DNA from: Parapristionchus giblindavisi
Lineage: Eukaryota > Nematoda > Chromadorea > Rhabditida > Diplogasteridae
Length of the DNA: 64,000 nt
Assembly: GCA_943737045.1 (NCBI GenBank)
Contig: CALSFV010000319.1
Coordinates: 124,001 to 188,000 of the forward strand
Reading direction: 5' to 3'
Positions 47,770 through 58,494 of the stretch are shown here, piece by piece (the first letter of the stretch is position 1; each line of letters opens with the position of its first letter). Made by a program: the position numbers and the translations under genes. The notes under the pieces were generated by a model. That model searched no databases, was not told the origin of the DNA, and was given only the letters and a program-made list of their open reading frames with translations.

Positions 47770-50700
47770 TTATGGAGTAGAGGATTTCTTCAAGGACTCG
47801 ACGAATCTGCAATGTTGGTACAATGATTAATGGATTAATTTATGTGAAATTTATTGATTTATATGATGCTTAATTAGTGTGTTCATTGAAAAAGAATTTT
47901 TGAAAGAAATTTTTTATTACTTTTGGATTTGGTGAACTTTATGATAGAAAGCAATGATTTGGATACTGGCTTACTTGAGATTAACGAAGTTCTTGACTTC
48001 AATATCGAGTTCACCATATTCCTTGGTTGAAAGAAGTTCAGAGCGAAAGAGTTTTTCGTCGCGCCAGCGATGGATGAGTAACTGATCAAAAAAGAATGAA
48101 ATTCAATTCAATTCAATTCTTTATCATGTCAGGAATTAATGCTCAGATGGGGATGAGTCGGTGGTATACTTTTTTCATTCTTATTATATATGAAATATAA
48201 GAATGAAAAAAGACTTTGCAAAAATAACATGATATAGTTGCAAAATATCGCTGTTGACGCAATGTAACTAAATCAATATTAATTGCAGAATGATTCATAC
48301 GGGCTTGATAGGCAAAGGCACACAAATGATAACTTATGCAGTTGCAAGACTTTTCCGTCAATACATGTATCGTAAAATGCTCACCGCAGTAAGAATTTGG
48401 AGGCGATATTTTGTCGATAAGTAGAAAAGCCGTGCGTTAGTAATGTAATTATGTTTGGCGTTGAAGTGATTGTTCAGGAAACTTTCGCATTTTCGTGTCA
48501 ACTGAAACAAAAACAGAAATGAATTTATGATTTGCTCCATTCCATTTCAAATATAAAAAAAAAACTAAAATAGGTGATGCTTGCAATAAAACTCGTTTGT
48601 TATGGTTATCATGGTATATCCTGTAATTACCGCGGGCATTATAAATATATCCGCAAGATGAAGCATCTTTTCAACATTCCAGTACGATATCGATCGACCA
48701 GATGGGGATATAACTCTAATCATTTCATCAAAATCGTTGTATTCAATACCCTGAAAATACAATCAAGTCAAAACAAAAAAAAAGTTAATGAGTTTTTTGA
48801 TTCCGACTATAACACACTATGTACAAGGGAGCATAACCTCACTCAATGGTCTCTTCATTGCGCACACTATTTCTGTGTTCTCTAACAACGACAGAGTGTA
48901 GAGCGTTGAAGAGACCGTGGAGAAAGGTATCAGCCCCTTTAACGAATTTTCAGAGTATCAAATATTGGCTAAAAAGATTATGTAATGAATTAACAATAAG
49001 GGATACATTAAAGGGAGCGTTACCTCTCTCAATGATCTCTACATTGTGCACACTGTTACTCTGTTCTCTAACAATGAGAAAGCATTACGCGTCTAAGAGA
49101 CCATTGAGAGAGGTTACACTCACTTTAAAAAAAAACTACACACCTTCACTATATATTTTCCAGTATTTTTCTCGATCATATCTGTCTTGAAATAGCTTTG
49201 AAAGTATTTTGACCATGACATTAGCAGATTAGGATCAACGATTAGTTCCTCAAATCAATTATATTTAGTCAAATAAAATATATCAAATATATTGATTTTT
49301 TTCACTAGTGCGTTCCTTCGTTTTCCGGAAGATGAAGGAAAAAATAATTTTTTATGCATAAAGATTATGCTAACAAAAGGAGGCTCTCATGTCAGCCTGA
49401 CCATATAAGATGGCAACAGTATAACTAATAATGAATCATAATATAACTAACTAACTAACTAAAATCAATAATCTAACAGTAATCACAACTATAATAAGTT
49501 TTCGATGCGAATTTCAAAAGTTGCCCAAACGACCTGAGATTCCAGAAAGTCGATATTTAAATTTTGAAATTTCCTTCAGAAATTATCCACGTGAGTTGGT
49601 GAACTCATCCAACAAATTAAACAACAATAGCATCTGTAGTGTATCTCATATTGACTGTCAGGGGTTCGTTCCCTTTTGATGAAGTTTTCATTTGATGATT
49701 TTTTTAGATGTCAAATATTGAAATGTTTTAACTTTTCAGCGAGTGTTAACTTCAACAACAAAATGAGTAAAAGAAATACGATTCGCACATCTTAGTCACA
49801 CATTGAATGAGTAAGAAAAACAATTCTATCGTGGTAATGAGTGTATATATAAATAAATATATTATCATCTATAATATAAAAAAGCAAAAGAAAAGGGCGC
49901 AAGGGGGATCGAAACACCTTATTCTCTACACTACGCATGCCTTTCTTTATGTGGTTGATGGATGTGTTCACAAATCCATCCTCATGGCGTGAGTTGGAAA
50001 TCTCAAAATTTCAATTTAATAATTTTTACCTAGTAATGCAACACAATTACGTCGGTAAATGAGAAAAAAACGATAAATATTGAATATCTGTATAATTTAA
50101 AAAAAAAAACTCACTTTTTCATCAATAAATATTGAGACGTTGGTGACGGTATCCAATATTTCTGCATTGCTTTGTATTAGCTCAATAGCTACTGTAATTT
50201 GAGATGGGTATGAATAATTATAGGGTATTGATTTCGTGATAATTTGGCCTTTTATGACGCGTCCTCCGTCAATTTGAAGCTGGTCGACAAAAAAGGTAGC
50301 TTCCTGTTGAGAAATATTTTTAGAAAAAGGTAGCTTCCTGTTGAGAAATATTCGTTAAAAAGACTGGGAGAGGCGTGAATCGGCCATTGACTTTAGTAAT
50401 CACATTTTACATTTAATTCATGTGAAAGGTGATTCAAAGTGATTTTCTAATTTAGGTGCTGTCAAACCATTGTTTACGTAAGAGCGCAAAGAATTCAACG
50501 TAAACATGAAATGTGCAAATTAGAAAATGTGAAAATTTCTCACTCGAAAATGGCGAAAAAATACAAATTTGTAGTTGGTACCTGCTTTATAGTTACAGTT
50601 GTCTTTGCATAAACTGTCTTGGCCGATGACTCTTTATTCTCGAAAGTTAACCACCTCAAAATTCGAAAATTAGTAGCGTATACCATAATGATACTGCTGC

Positions 50701-53198
50701 GCACTGTCATAGGTAAGCATTATTGCAAATAATATAGAAATATTCAGTTAAAGATAGAATGTTCACGCATACATTATACATCTCTCAATAAGCAAGAAGT
50801 TATAGGCCCATCAATCTGTGATAAAAATGCAAACTACCGCCAAAAAGAGAGAAACGACACAAGTGGGAGATTATAAAAATACCATTTTCCCATACTTTTC
50901 GAAAATTGAATCGCTTATATTTTCTTTACAATTGTTCCAAAGAATTTTCATTCCACTTTGGTCTATGTTGGTTTCAGGATCTAAGATTCGTATCTATTAT
51001 AATTTTATTCAAAATTGCGCTTCCGATCCAACTTCTCTCCATCAAGAAGGCAACTTTTCCAGAAAATCTATCTTTTGATTTTTGCTCTTTTGTTATCTTT
51101 CAATTTTATTTGAAGAAAATTGTGGTTCTCTAACAACGATCAAGAATTCGACTTACATCTGGATGATATCTTTGCTATCAGCAGTGTATTGCATGGTAGC
51201 ATAAACATTAATGCCAGGAAACTAAAATATTCATTATATTTGTATTGCTTAAAATTATTATACGTCGATGTTTTTATCCTGACTGCTCATTAAAAAATTG
51301 AAGAAACAAAGTTTAATTAGCGAGATAATTTTAAATAAAAAACTAGCCTTGCCTACGTCATACGAATTTTCGCCGGCATGCAATTCTGACGATGAAGCGA
51401 GCTGAACTGATTTCTCCAAAACTTCTGCATGGACGAATGATAGATTTCTCTATTATACCATATATTAAACTATAAGAGAGGAATCGCCAGAGGTTCGACC
51501 ACCCCCCGGACTTCGACCCCCTGAAAAATTCAGAATAAGTACTTTGAACGATGCTCTATCGAACTGCGTTTTCCGAATTTGCATATCTGCTCTCATTTTC
51601 GAGTAGCGGTAGGTCAAAGTTGGCAGGTACGGTTTTTTTGGCTCGAGTGTGCGTCAGAAAAATGATCATAACTCCGTTCAAAATAATGATAGACACTTTT
51701 TCAAAAAAAGCATCGAAAGAGGAGATCTTGCGCAACATTTACCAGTTGATGACGTCATTTTTCGACCATGCGCCGGTGCTGGGCGGTCGGTTTTATGAAA
51801 AAGTGACGTAACTTTCCTAATCGGAAAAAGTGCACTTTTCTTCTATGCGCGTTTTGTTGCACCCATATGTGTCTAAAAATGACCCAAGTTTCAGAGGATT
51901 TCCGAATTGGAAAAACAAAAAGCGTTGATTTTAGTGACGCGACCTCGGCTTATTCCTTTATTTAGTGACGCGACCTCGGCTTATTCCTTTATCAAGAAAC
52001 AGCAAAGGAGCTAAAATGACTCAAAAACATCCGAAAAAACATTACGAGCTCAAAATACCCATATATGACAGTTATATGAAACACAAAATCACCAAGTTCC
52101 GAAAAATTTGAAAAAAACCGTATTTTGCTTTTCCACGTGGAAAAAACGTTTCAGTAATGTTAATTAATCTTTATAATATTTCTTATAATGTTTTTGAACA
52201 TTTATATTTTTGGAAGTGAAGGCCTACCTGCTCTTAGAGCCGAGATATCCGCCATCGAAATTACACGCGCGCGCCCCAACTCCGCGCGACTGCTCATCAT
52301 CCGCTCTCTCACTCCCACACGCTCTTTCGTGAACAGACAGGGAGAGAAAAAAAGGAGAAGGGAGACTAACATCTGACAACTACACGAAATGGAGATGTTA
52401 GAAAACTCTGAGCGAACTACGATAAATAAATAAATAAAATAAGCAAAATCATTCGAGACGTCGAGGTAAAGAGGTACCACTCTAAAAACACCGAGCGGGT
52501 TCGAACCCCGGTTCGATCCAAATCTTTTGCTGATTTTTACAGACACAAAAAACGTGTTCCACGGTTTTTTTTCGTGCTAAGAATGATGAAACAAGTTGTT
52601 TTGAGTCATTCTGAGCTGGAAAACGTTCATTTTATGGCAACACATCTCTTCTCTCTTCATCTCTTCATTCACGTTCATTTTCTTCATCGCGAACGGTCGG
52701 TAAGCTCACTCTCTCCCACCGCCCCTTGGAACAGAAGTTCGTGGATCCTTCTCCTAGCAGGAATGACACCCAGGAGAAGTAGTGTCACAATGAGTGGAAC
52801 CACAACCATGTTGAAGAATGGAAGTAAGGCAGGTCAACGATCAATCAGGATTGGTACGATGAAAAAAAACATCTCTTCTCAAAGGGTAATAGAGGTGGAT
52901 GGGTGCGCAAGCGAAATGCTCTTCCCGCACATAAGTATAAAACGCTCGCAAGTAAAACAATTTATGGATCCCCCTAGCACTGCTAGGAATCTACTATAAA
53001 TTATTGTTAATCCACCACACATATAATTTGTCTCTGTCTCATTCGATCACTAAACTAAAAACATCCTTAAAACATCCGTTTGTCATCCATTTCTCTTTGT
53101 AATATGTTATTTCAATGTTAATTGTTTTCAATTATGACTGATTTCTCTAATAAATGTATCTTATCTAACATTAGTTTTGACATTGTACTTCATCATTC

Positions 53199-53254
<56 letters not shown>

Positions 53255-54693
53255 GAAGGTTTGGGGGGGGGGGGGGGCTCACACTCGTTCTTTGTTGTTC
53301 AAATGCAACTCTGTTCGCTCAGAGTTTTCTAACATCTCCATTTCGTGTAGTTGTCAGATGTTAGTCTCCCTTCTCCTTTTTTTCTCTCCCTGTCTGTTCA
53401 CGAAAGAGCGTGTGGGAGTGAGAGAGCGGATGATGAGCAGTCGCGCGAAGTTGGGGCGCGCGCGTGTAATTTCGATGGCGGATATCTCGGCTCTAAGAGC
53501 AGGTAGGCCTTCACTTCCAAAAATATAAATGTTCAAAAACATTATAAGAAATATTATAAAGATTAATTAACATTACTGAAACGTTTTTTCCACGTGGAAA
53601 AGCAAAATACGGTTTTTTTCAAATTTTTCGGAACTTGGTGATTTTGTGTTTCATATAACTGTCATATATGGGTATTTTGAGCTCGCAATGTTTTTTCGGA
53701 TGTTTTTGAGTCATTTTAGCTCCTTTGCTGTTTCTTGATAAAGGAATAAGCCGAGGTCGCGTCACTAAATAAAGGAATAAGCCGAGGTCGCGTCACTAAA
53801 ATCAACGCTTTTTTTTTCCAATTCGGAAATCCTCTGAAACTTGGGTCATTTTTAGACACATATGGGTGCAACAAAACGCGCATAGAAGAAAAGTGCACTT
53901 TTTCCGATTAGGAAAGTTACTTCACTTTTTCATAAAACCGACCGCCCAGCACCGGCGCATGGTCGAAAAATGACGTCATCAACTGGTAAATGTTGCGCAA
54001 GATCTCCTCTTTCGATGCTTTTTTTGAAAAAGTGTCTATCATTATTTTGAACGGAGTTATGATCATTTTTCTGACGCACACTCGAGCCAAAAAAACCGTA
54101 TCTGCCAACTTTGACCTACCGCTACTCGAAAATGAGAGCAGATATGCAAATTCGGAAAACGCAGTTCGATAGAGCATCGTTCAAAGTACTTATTCTGAAT
54201 TTTTCAGGGGGTCGAATTTTCTATGTCCGCGGACCCTCCGAAACGGTCGATTTTCTCGCGATTCCTCTCATAAATAATACACTAAAATAAAATATTATAA
54301 TTGCAAAGTAAATTAAATTGTCTATGTCAAATGGATTTCGATACTTCTTGTCATGTCATCTATGCATATAAATGCGGAAAATAAATGAAGTCTGACAGAG
54401 GTATGAAAAAACTAAAACCTTTCTTTACTCTAGCCAATATTTCTTAGTTTTTAAAATTTTATTTGAAAGGTATACCGCTCTCTCAAGTGCCTTCTCCGCA
54501 TTGTACTTCCCCTGTTTTAGCTGATCGATTTGATCTTTTTGGTCCTTCAATTGCTGCTTCAATCTTAAAGTTCGAACATTTCAAGATACAAAAATTCAAC
54601 GGAAATTCTCTGTTTCTTGGCCCTGGCTAATATACTTTTCAAATACGAATTCATTTCGGCTGCGATTGATCGCGAAGAGCTTAATGTATGAAG

Positions 54694-54766
<73 letters not shown>

Positions 54767-54957
54767 AAAATGGCCTTGTCCAAAATTATAAAGTGCTAAT
54801 TTAATTCAAATATACCATACAACATTCCAATCATAAAACAGAAATAATTAGATATGTAAAAAACGTTTAAATAAAATTTTGAAAAGAAAACCTACTTTTG
54901 AATTTCCTCTTCCTGATCATTATCATTTTCAAACGTTTTCCTGCTTCGTTTTGGCAT
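47770..54957 (-). CDS. BTB-domain protein, copy 2, 365 aa, intact
   Basis: Minus-strand exons: 54957-54896, 54563-54476, 51449-51357, 51221-51157, 50696-50582, 50303-50115, 49248-49144, 48750-48631, 48501-48385, 48081-47975, 47806-47770. All phases agree and total 366 codons including the stop. Start MPKRSRK, then an acidic and Gln/Lys-rich coiled coil (QQLKDQKDQIDQLKQ). A beta-rich middle region (about 75-210) sits where MATH domains usually lie, but I see no firm MATH signature. The BTB domain runs from NVSIFIDEK through LLMSWSKYFQSYF, YNDFDEMIRVISP, VEKMLHLADIFIMPA and STKYRLQILTA. BTB proteins of this nematode type are often Cullin-3 adaptors; that role is inferred. Acceptors at 54563 (AAG) and 49248 (GAG) are unusual but conserved in copy 1. 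The third intron from the 5' side region (54475-51450) is filled by a 2.8-kb foldback. Confidence 0.85.
48825..48938. mobile_element. MITE M1 copy, intronic
   Basis: AAGGGAGCATAACCTCACTC to AGAAAGGTATCAGCCCC; the left TTAA is degraded and the right TTAA kept. It lies in the intron of BTB copy 2 between exons 49144 and 48750. Confidence 0.8.
49013..49124. mobile_element. MITE M1 copy, TTAA-flanked, intronic
   Basis: AGGGAGCGTTACCTCTCTC to GAGAGAGGTTACACTCACT, bounded by TTAA at 49009-49012 and 49125-49128. It ends 20 bases from the exon at 49144 of BTB copy 2. Confidence 0.85.
50290..50352. repeat. 36-bp tandem duplication covering a splice acceptor
   Basis: GGTAGCTTCCTGTTGAGAAA occurs twice. 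On the minus strand this duplicates the acceptor and first codons (CAG|GAAGCTACC) of exon 50303-50115 in BTB copy 2. Using the upstream acceptor would add 36 bases (12 codons) and would meet the intron remnant between the copies. Confidence 0.8.
51476..54269. mobile_element. 2.8-kb foldback element FB4, ATAA duplication
   Basis: The ends GAGAGGAATCGC and GCGATTCCTCTC are flanked by ATAA (51472-51475, 54270-54273). The arms are about 940 bp (51476 to about 52415 and about 53315-54269). Each contains the same 30-bp tandem duplication (GTGACGCGACCTCGGCTTAT twice). The centre has a tRNA-type B-box GGTTCGAACCC (52498-52508), a 141-codon frame of unknown nature (52574-52999), a (GA)n tract at 53200-53250 and a G-run at 53262-53277. 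No transposase is seen. It lies in an intron of BTB copy 2. Confidence 0.88.
54696..54765. repeat. (GA)n microsatellite
   Basis: About 70 bases of GA dinucleotide in the first intron of BTB copy 2. Serine-leucine frames here are compositional. Confidence 0.95.
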
Positions 54958-55356
54958 TAAACAGTCCGTATCGGTTAATATCCGTATTTGTCTGATCGTT
55001 TGATAAAATTTTTTTAATTTAAAAAATTTACTGCATGATAGAAAATGAATAAATATAAATCACAATAGATATTATTAGTAACACAGCAATTTGGACAAGG
55101 TGTGAGAAAACGGTTCAAGTGGGCATGTCAAAAATAAAGATAGTTTCATGCATACAGAGTATGCCAAAATTGCTCGTTTTGTAATTTTGAGGATACGCCC
55201 CAACTCCCTGCGAGGAAGGACTATGTGTGTGAAATATGCTTTAATCAGGAGATTTGTCATCAGAGCTTGGCCTAGATTCTTTAATGAAAGCAAGTACTAC
55301 ACAGAGGCATAAAAGAACCGAGGAGGAATGACAAAAAAACTGATTTTTTTATCTCA
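54958..55356. promoter_or_regulatory. upstream region of BTB copy 2
   Basis: About 400 bases between the start codon of BTB copy 2 and the next mobile element. No TATA box at a convincing distance and no recognisable splice leader acceptor beyond T-rich sequence. Called regulatory by position only. Confidence 0.3.
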
Positions 55357-55800
55357 CTAGGGAATGGTTTCTTTGATGCATGAAATTACGGTTAGTGACA
55401 TACATAGCGATAATCAGCATGGTCGACTTAGTAAGAATCAACTTTCAAAAGCTGCGGTTGAGCGATTTTTTGAACGAAACCCGTCGCATATCCGCCGTAC
55501 GAAAGACAGTCAAAAAGTTGCATTTTTTTGTGTTCTTTCACTTTTTGAACATGAGTTCGATTCCCCCGACAGCATTTAATGTCTGCATGGAAGTTCCAGC
55601 AAAAAAAGCAGTTTCAATGGAAATCAAGTCCAAAAATCTTTTTTGACTGTTTTTCGTACGGCGGATATGCGACGGGTTTCGTTCAAAAAATCGATCAACC
55701 GCAGGTTTTGAAATTTGATTCTTACTAAGTCGACCATGCTGATTATCGCTATGTATGTCACTAACCGTAATTTCATGCATCAAAGAAACCATTCCCTAGT
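55357..55800. mobile_element. 444-bp foldback element FB5 with mirrored open frames
   Basis: ACTAGGGAATGGTTTC pairs with GAAACCATTCCCTAGT; a CTAG repeat at each end could be a 4-bp duplication. The arms (about 155 bp) each carry an ATG frame reading MVSLMHEITVSDIHSD and later VxRFFERNPSHIRRT, with mostly conservative differences between arms. The centre is not repeated. Confidence 0.85.
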
Positions 55801-56260
55801 CAGGCAAATTCACTTTGCCATGTAGCAGATCGTTCAAGTCACATTCATTAGGTGGGAATTGTGGACATTTCAAATACGGGTAATTGTAGAACACAATAAT
55901 TTAAATTTTGAATAATCGGAGTAAACATACAGTGCAAGCATGTTGTCTATCGACCCGATTGACATTTGTCCACAATCACTCCGCCTCACTCTCACTCTCT
56001 GGTGCTCTCTCACTCGGTCATGCTATCTAATCGTGAAAGAAAAATAGAGGAAAACAACGGCAGAAATCAATCGATCTCTAACGCGAACGTTCCCTCTCTT
56101 CACTTATCTCCAATCGTTTAGTAAAGATGCAAATTCGAGATAAAGGTTTACAACACACAAAAAATTTCTCGGCTTGGCGTCAACATATTAGTCGAAAATT
56201 GCTAAAATCCTGCATTTCGACATTGTAACTGTCTCACCATTCCATTTGACGTATGCTATG

Positions 56261-56490
56261 CACTCACGGCAAATTCTCTTAGATATAGGTTGTCTAACTG
56301 TTCAGCTATAGAGAAAGGTTATCTTACTCCAAACTCTCTCAAAAAGACACGTTGGATAATACTCTCGCTCGAGATAGTAACGGGGACTGGAGTAAGCTAA
56401 CTAAGTTATCTCATATTTGAGACAACGTTTCTCTAATTGTCGGATCATAGATAACCTATGACTCAAATATGAGAAAGTTTACCGTCAGTG
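56261..56490. mobile_element. palindromic TA-MITE family P-C, copy 2
   Basis: CACTCACGGCAAATTCTCTT to AAGTTTACCGTCAGTG, in inverted orientation to the copy at 31985. The right TA is kept; the left reads TG. It lies 420 bases downstream of receptor copy 2. Confidence 0.85.
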
Positions 56491-58095
56491 TAGAGAACAG
56501 TTAGAGGAATGACTACAATTGCAAAGGTAATAAGACATTAGAGAACCATACTTTGATAGGTCTGTTTATCAGTCTAGCTAACTTCTAGTTTGATCCTCGC
56601 ACACGAGATGTGCCCTTCTCTAATCTTGTATTATTCTCTATTTTTCCTTGTCTGTCAATAAAACTTAAGTTAGCAACTATGGTGCGTTCTCCAATGCCCA
56701 ACAAAAGGATACCTCAATACATAATCGTTCTTGTTTATTTAGTCATAATGAGGTAATGTTGGTAAAAGAAGACCGACATGAACTAAAGTTAATTTTTTTG
56801 TGGAAAGCTGCAAATATAGTTTTTTTTTTCAGTGCTGAGCTCGAGCAAACAATTTATTTCAAATTAATTATTTATCCAGCAACGAACGTTCGGAGAAAAT
56901 ATTATGACACTACTCAGCAATTACTTTACTACTTCGGCACTGTTTGCAGGAAAGCCGGTTCTTGATGCATACGAGGTGACGTTGAGCTTCCTGAGCAAAA
57001 TTATTGGTTAAAACTGACAAATTATTGATTAGAACGGAATTCCAACCTCTCTAAAGTTCCTAGACATTGTCATAAATATAGTTAGATTGAAGGCTGCACT
57101 CGCAAGACTCAAAAGAGTCAAAAGTCTAACTGCAATTTATTTTCTTTCTACTCATTATCATCAATCGAAAACTAACTGAGCTTATTGTTCACTTTTTCCC
57201 GAAATGAATCGGATAATAAAGCAGTGAATATAAAAAGAACGGCTGAAATATTTAGTATATCGATTTTTTAACATTCGCTCATAACCTTGCGGAATTTCCG
57301 AGATTAATGTAACTAAAACGACCCATAAAAGCAATTTAGTAGTTCTCTCAAGGGCTAATTTTTCCTCGTGATTAGAATGTATTTCAATTATACTCAATCG
57401 TTTAGTTGATATCTGAAAAGAATAATACATAAAAAATTCCAAAAAAATAAAAGGGGAAATTTCAACCTATTGGCAAATTTTGAGTAAGGAATTTATAGTG
57501 AATTACGAAGTTAAAGAAATCAAAAAGATGTACCTCTCGCAGTTGTTTTAGTAATATTGAAGTGAATATTACGAGCAAGAGACAAGGAAGTGCATTGTGA
57601 ACAGTACCAGAAACGAAGTAAACTGTCCTCATTAACTAAAAATTAATTGTTAACTACACAAAGAGTCAAATCCAACCCATGCACCATCAAAATAAACATA
57701 AAATCTATGTTTGTACGACATTTGAATACTTTGTTGGTGACTCACAGTAATTTTCACACTCATTTTCGGTCTATGATCTCACCAAGCAATTATTAAGAAA
57801 CGTCTCATCTGTCGCATCCAAAATATACACTAAAGAAGTATCATCGCTGAATCAAATACCAATTTCAGTTGTGAAAAAAAGATGAAATCGTGCCTTTCGA
57901 CATTGCAAACGTCTCTCCATTCTCTTTGACGTATGCTGTACAGAGCAGAAAGAGGGATAACTCCGATGATTATGATTGCAAAAACAAGAATACAATAGAG
58001 TCCCATAGTTCGATAGGTCGGTTCCCATCTGCCTTGGCTACGTATAGATAGGACTCGAACTGACGTTAGAACGACTGGAAATATTTTATATATCA

Positions 58096-58358
58096 TTATT
58101 GTGCGTATAAAATGTACTTGCATAAGAAAATGACAAACGGTGCTAACGAACGGAAGTCACGATCGAGAGGCGGGCGAGATGTAGCGTTCTACATCTCGCT
58201 CCGCCTCTCGATTGTCTCTCCGCTGCCTCTCTCTAACCCGGCTAACCTTCGCCGCGCGCTATATTATATATAAAAGAGATCGGCATAGTTTCTGAACCAT
58301 GCAAAACAAGAAAGTCTCTTCTACAAATAAAACAACTTATTTTTATACGCTCAATACC
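58096..58358. mobile_element. TATA-box-bearing MITE (family M6), copy 2
   Basis: Near-identical to 34246-34506: TTGTGCGTATAAAATG to TTTTTATACGCTCAA, palindrome GAGATGTAG/CTACATCTC, and TATATAAAAG at about 58267-58276. It lies in the intron between TM3 and TM4 exons of receptor copy 2, in antisense orientation to the gene. Confidence 0.85.
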
Positions 58359-58371
58359 CGAAGTGAGAGTT

Positions 58372-58494
58372 ATGCTGTGTTACATTTTCAAAACATGTCA
58401 CGCCGTAACTCCCACCGTGACGTCTTCGTAACGTCTCCGTCGTTACGGCGGAGGCTACGTCATGCGCACGTTTTGAAAATGTAGCACCGCATTA
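58372..58494. mobile_element. palindromic MITE M3
   Basis: TGTGTTACATTTTCAAAACATG to GTTTTGAAAATGTAGCAC, with GC-rich centre TCTCCGTCGTTACGGCGGAG. Same intron as the M6 copy. Confidence 0.85.

Noticed and set aside
52574..52999. 141-codon frame in the centre of FB4 as a possible transposase
   Set aside because: No DDE, zinc-finger or HTH motif, and composition is not coding-like. Left undescribed as a gene.
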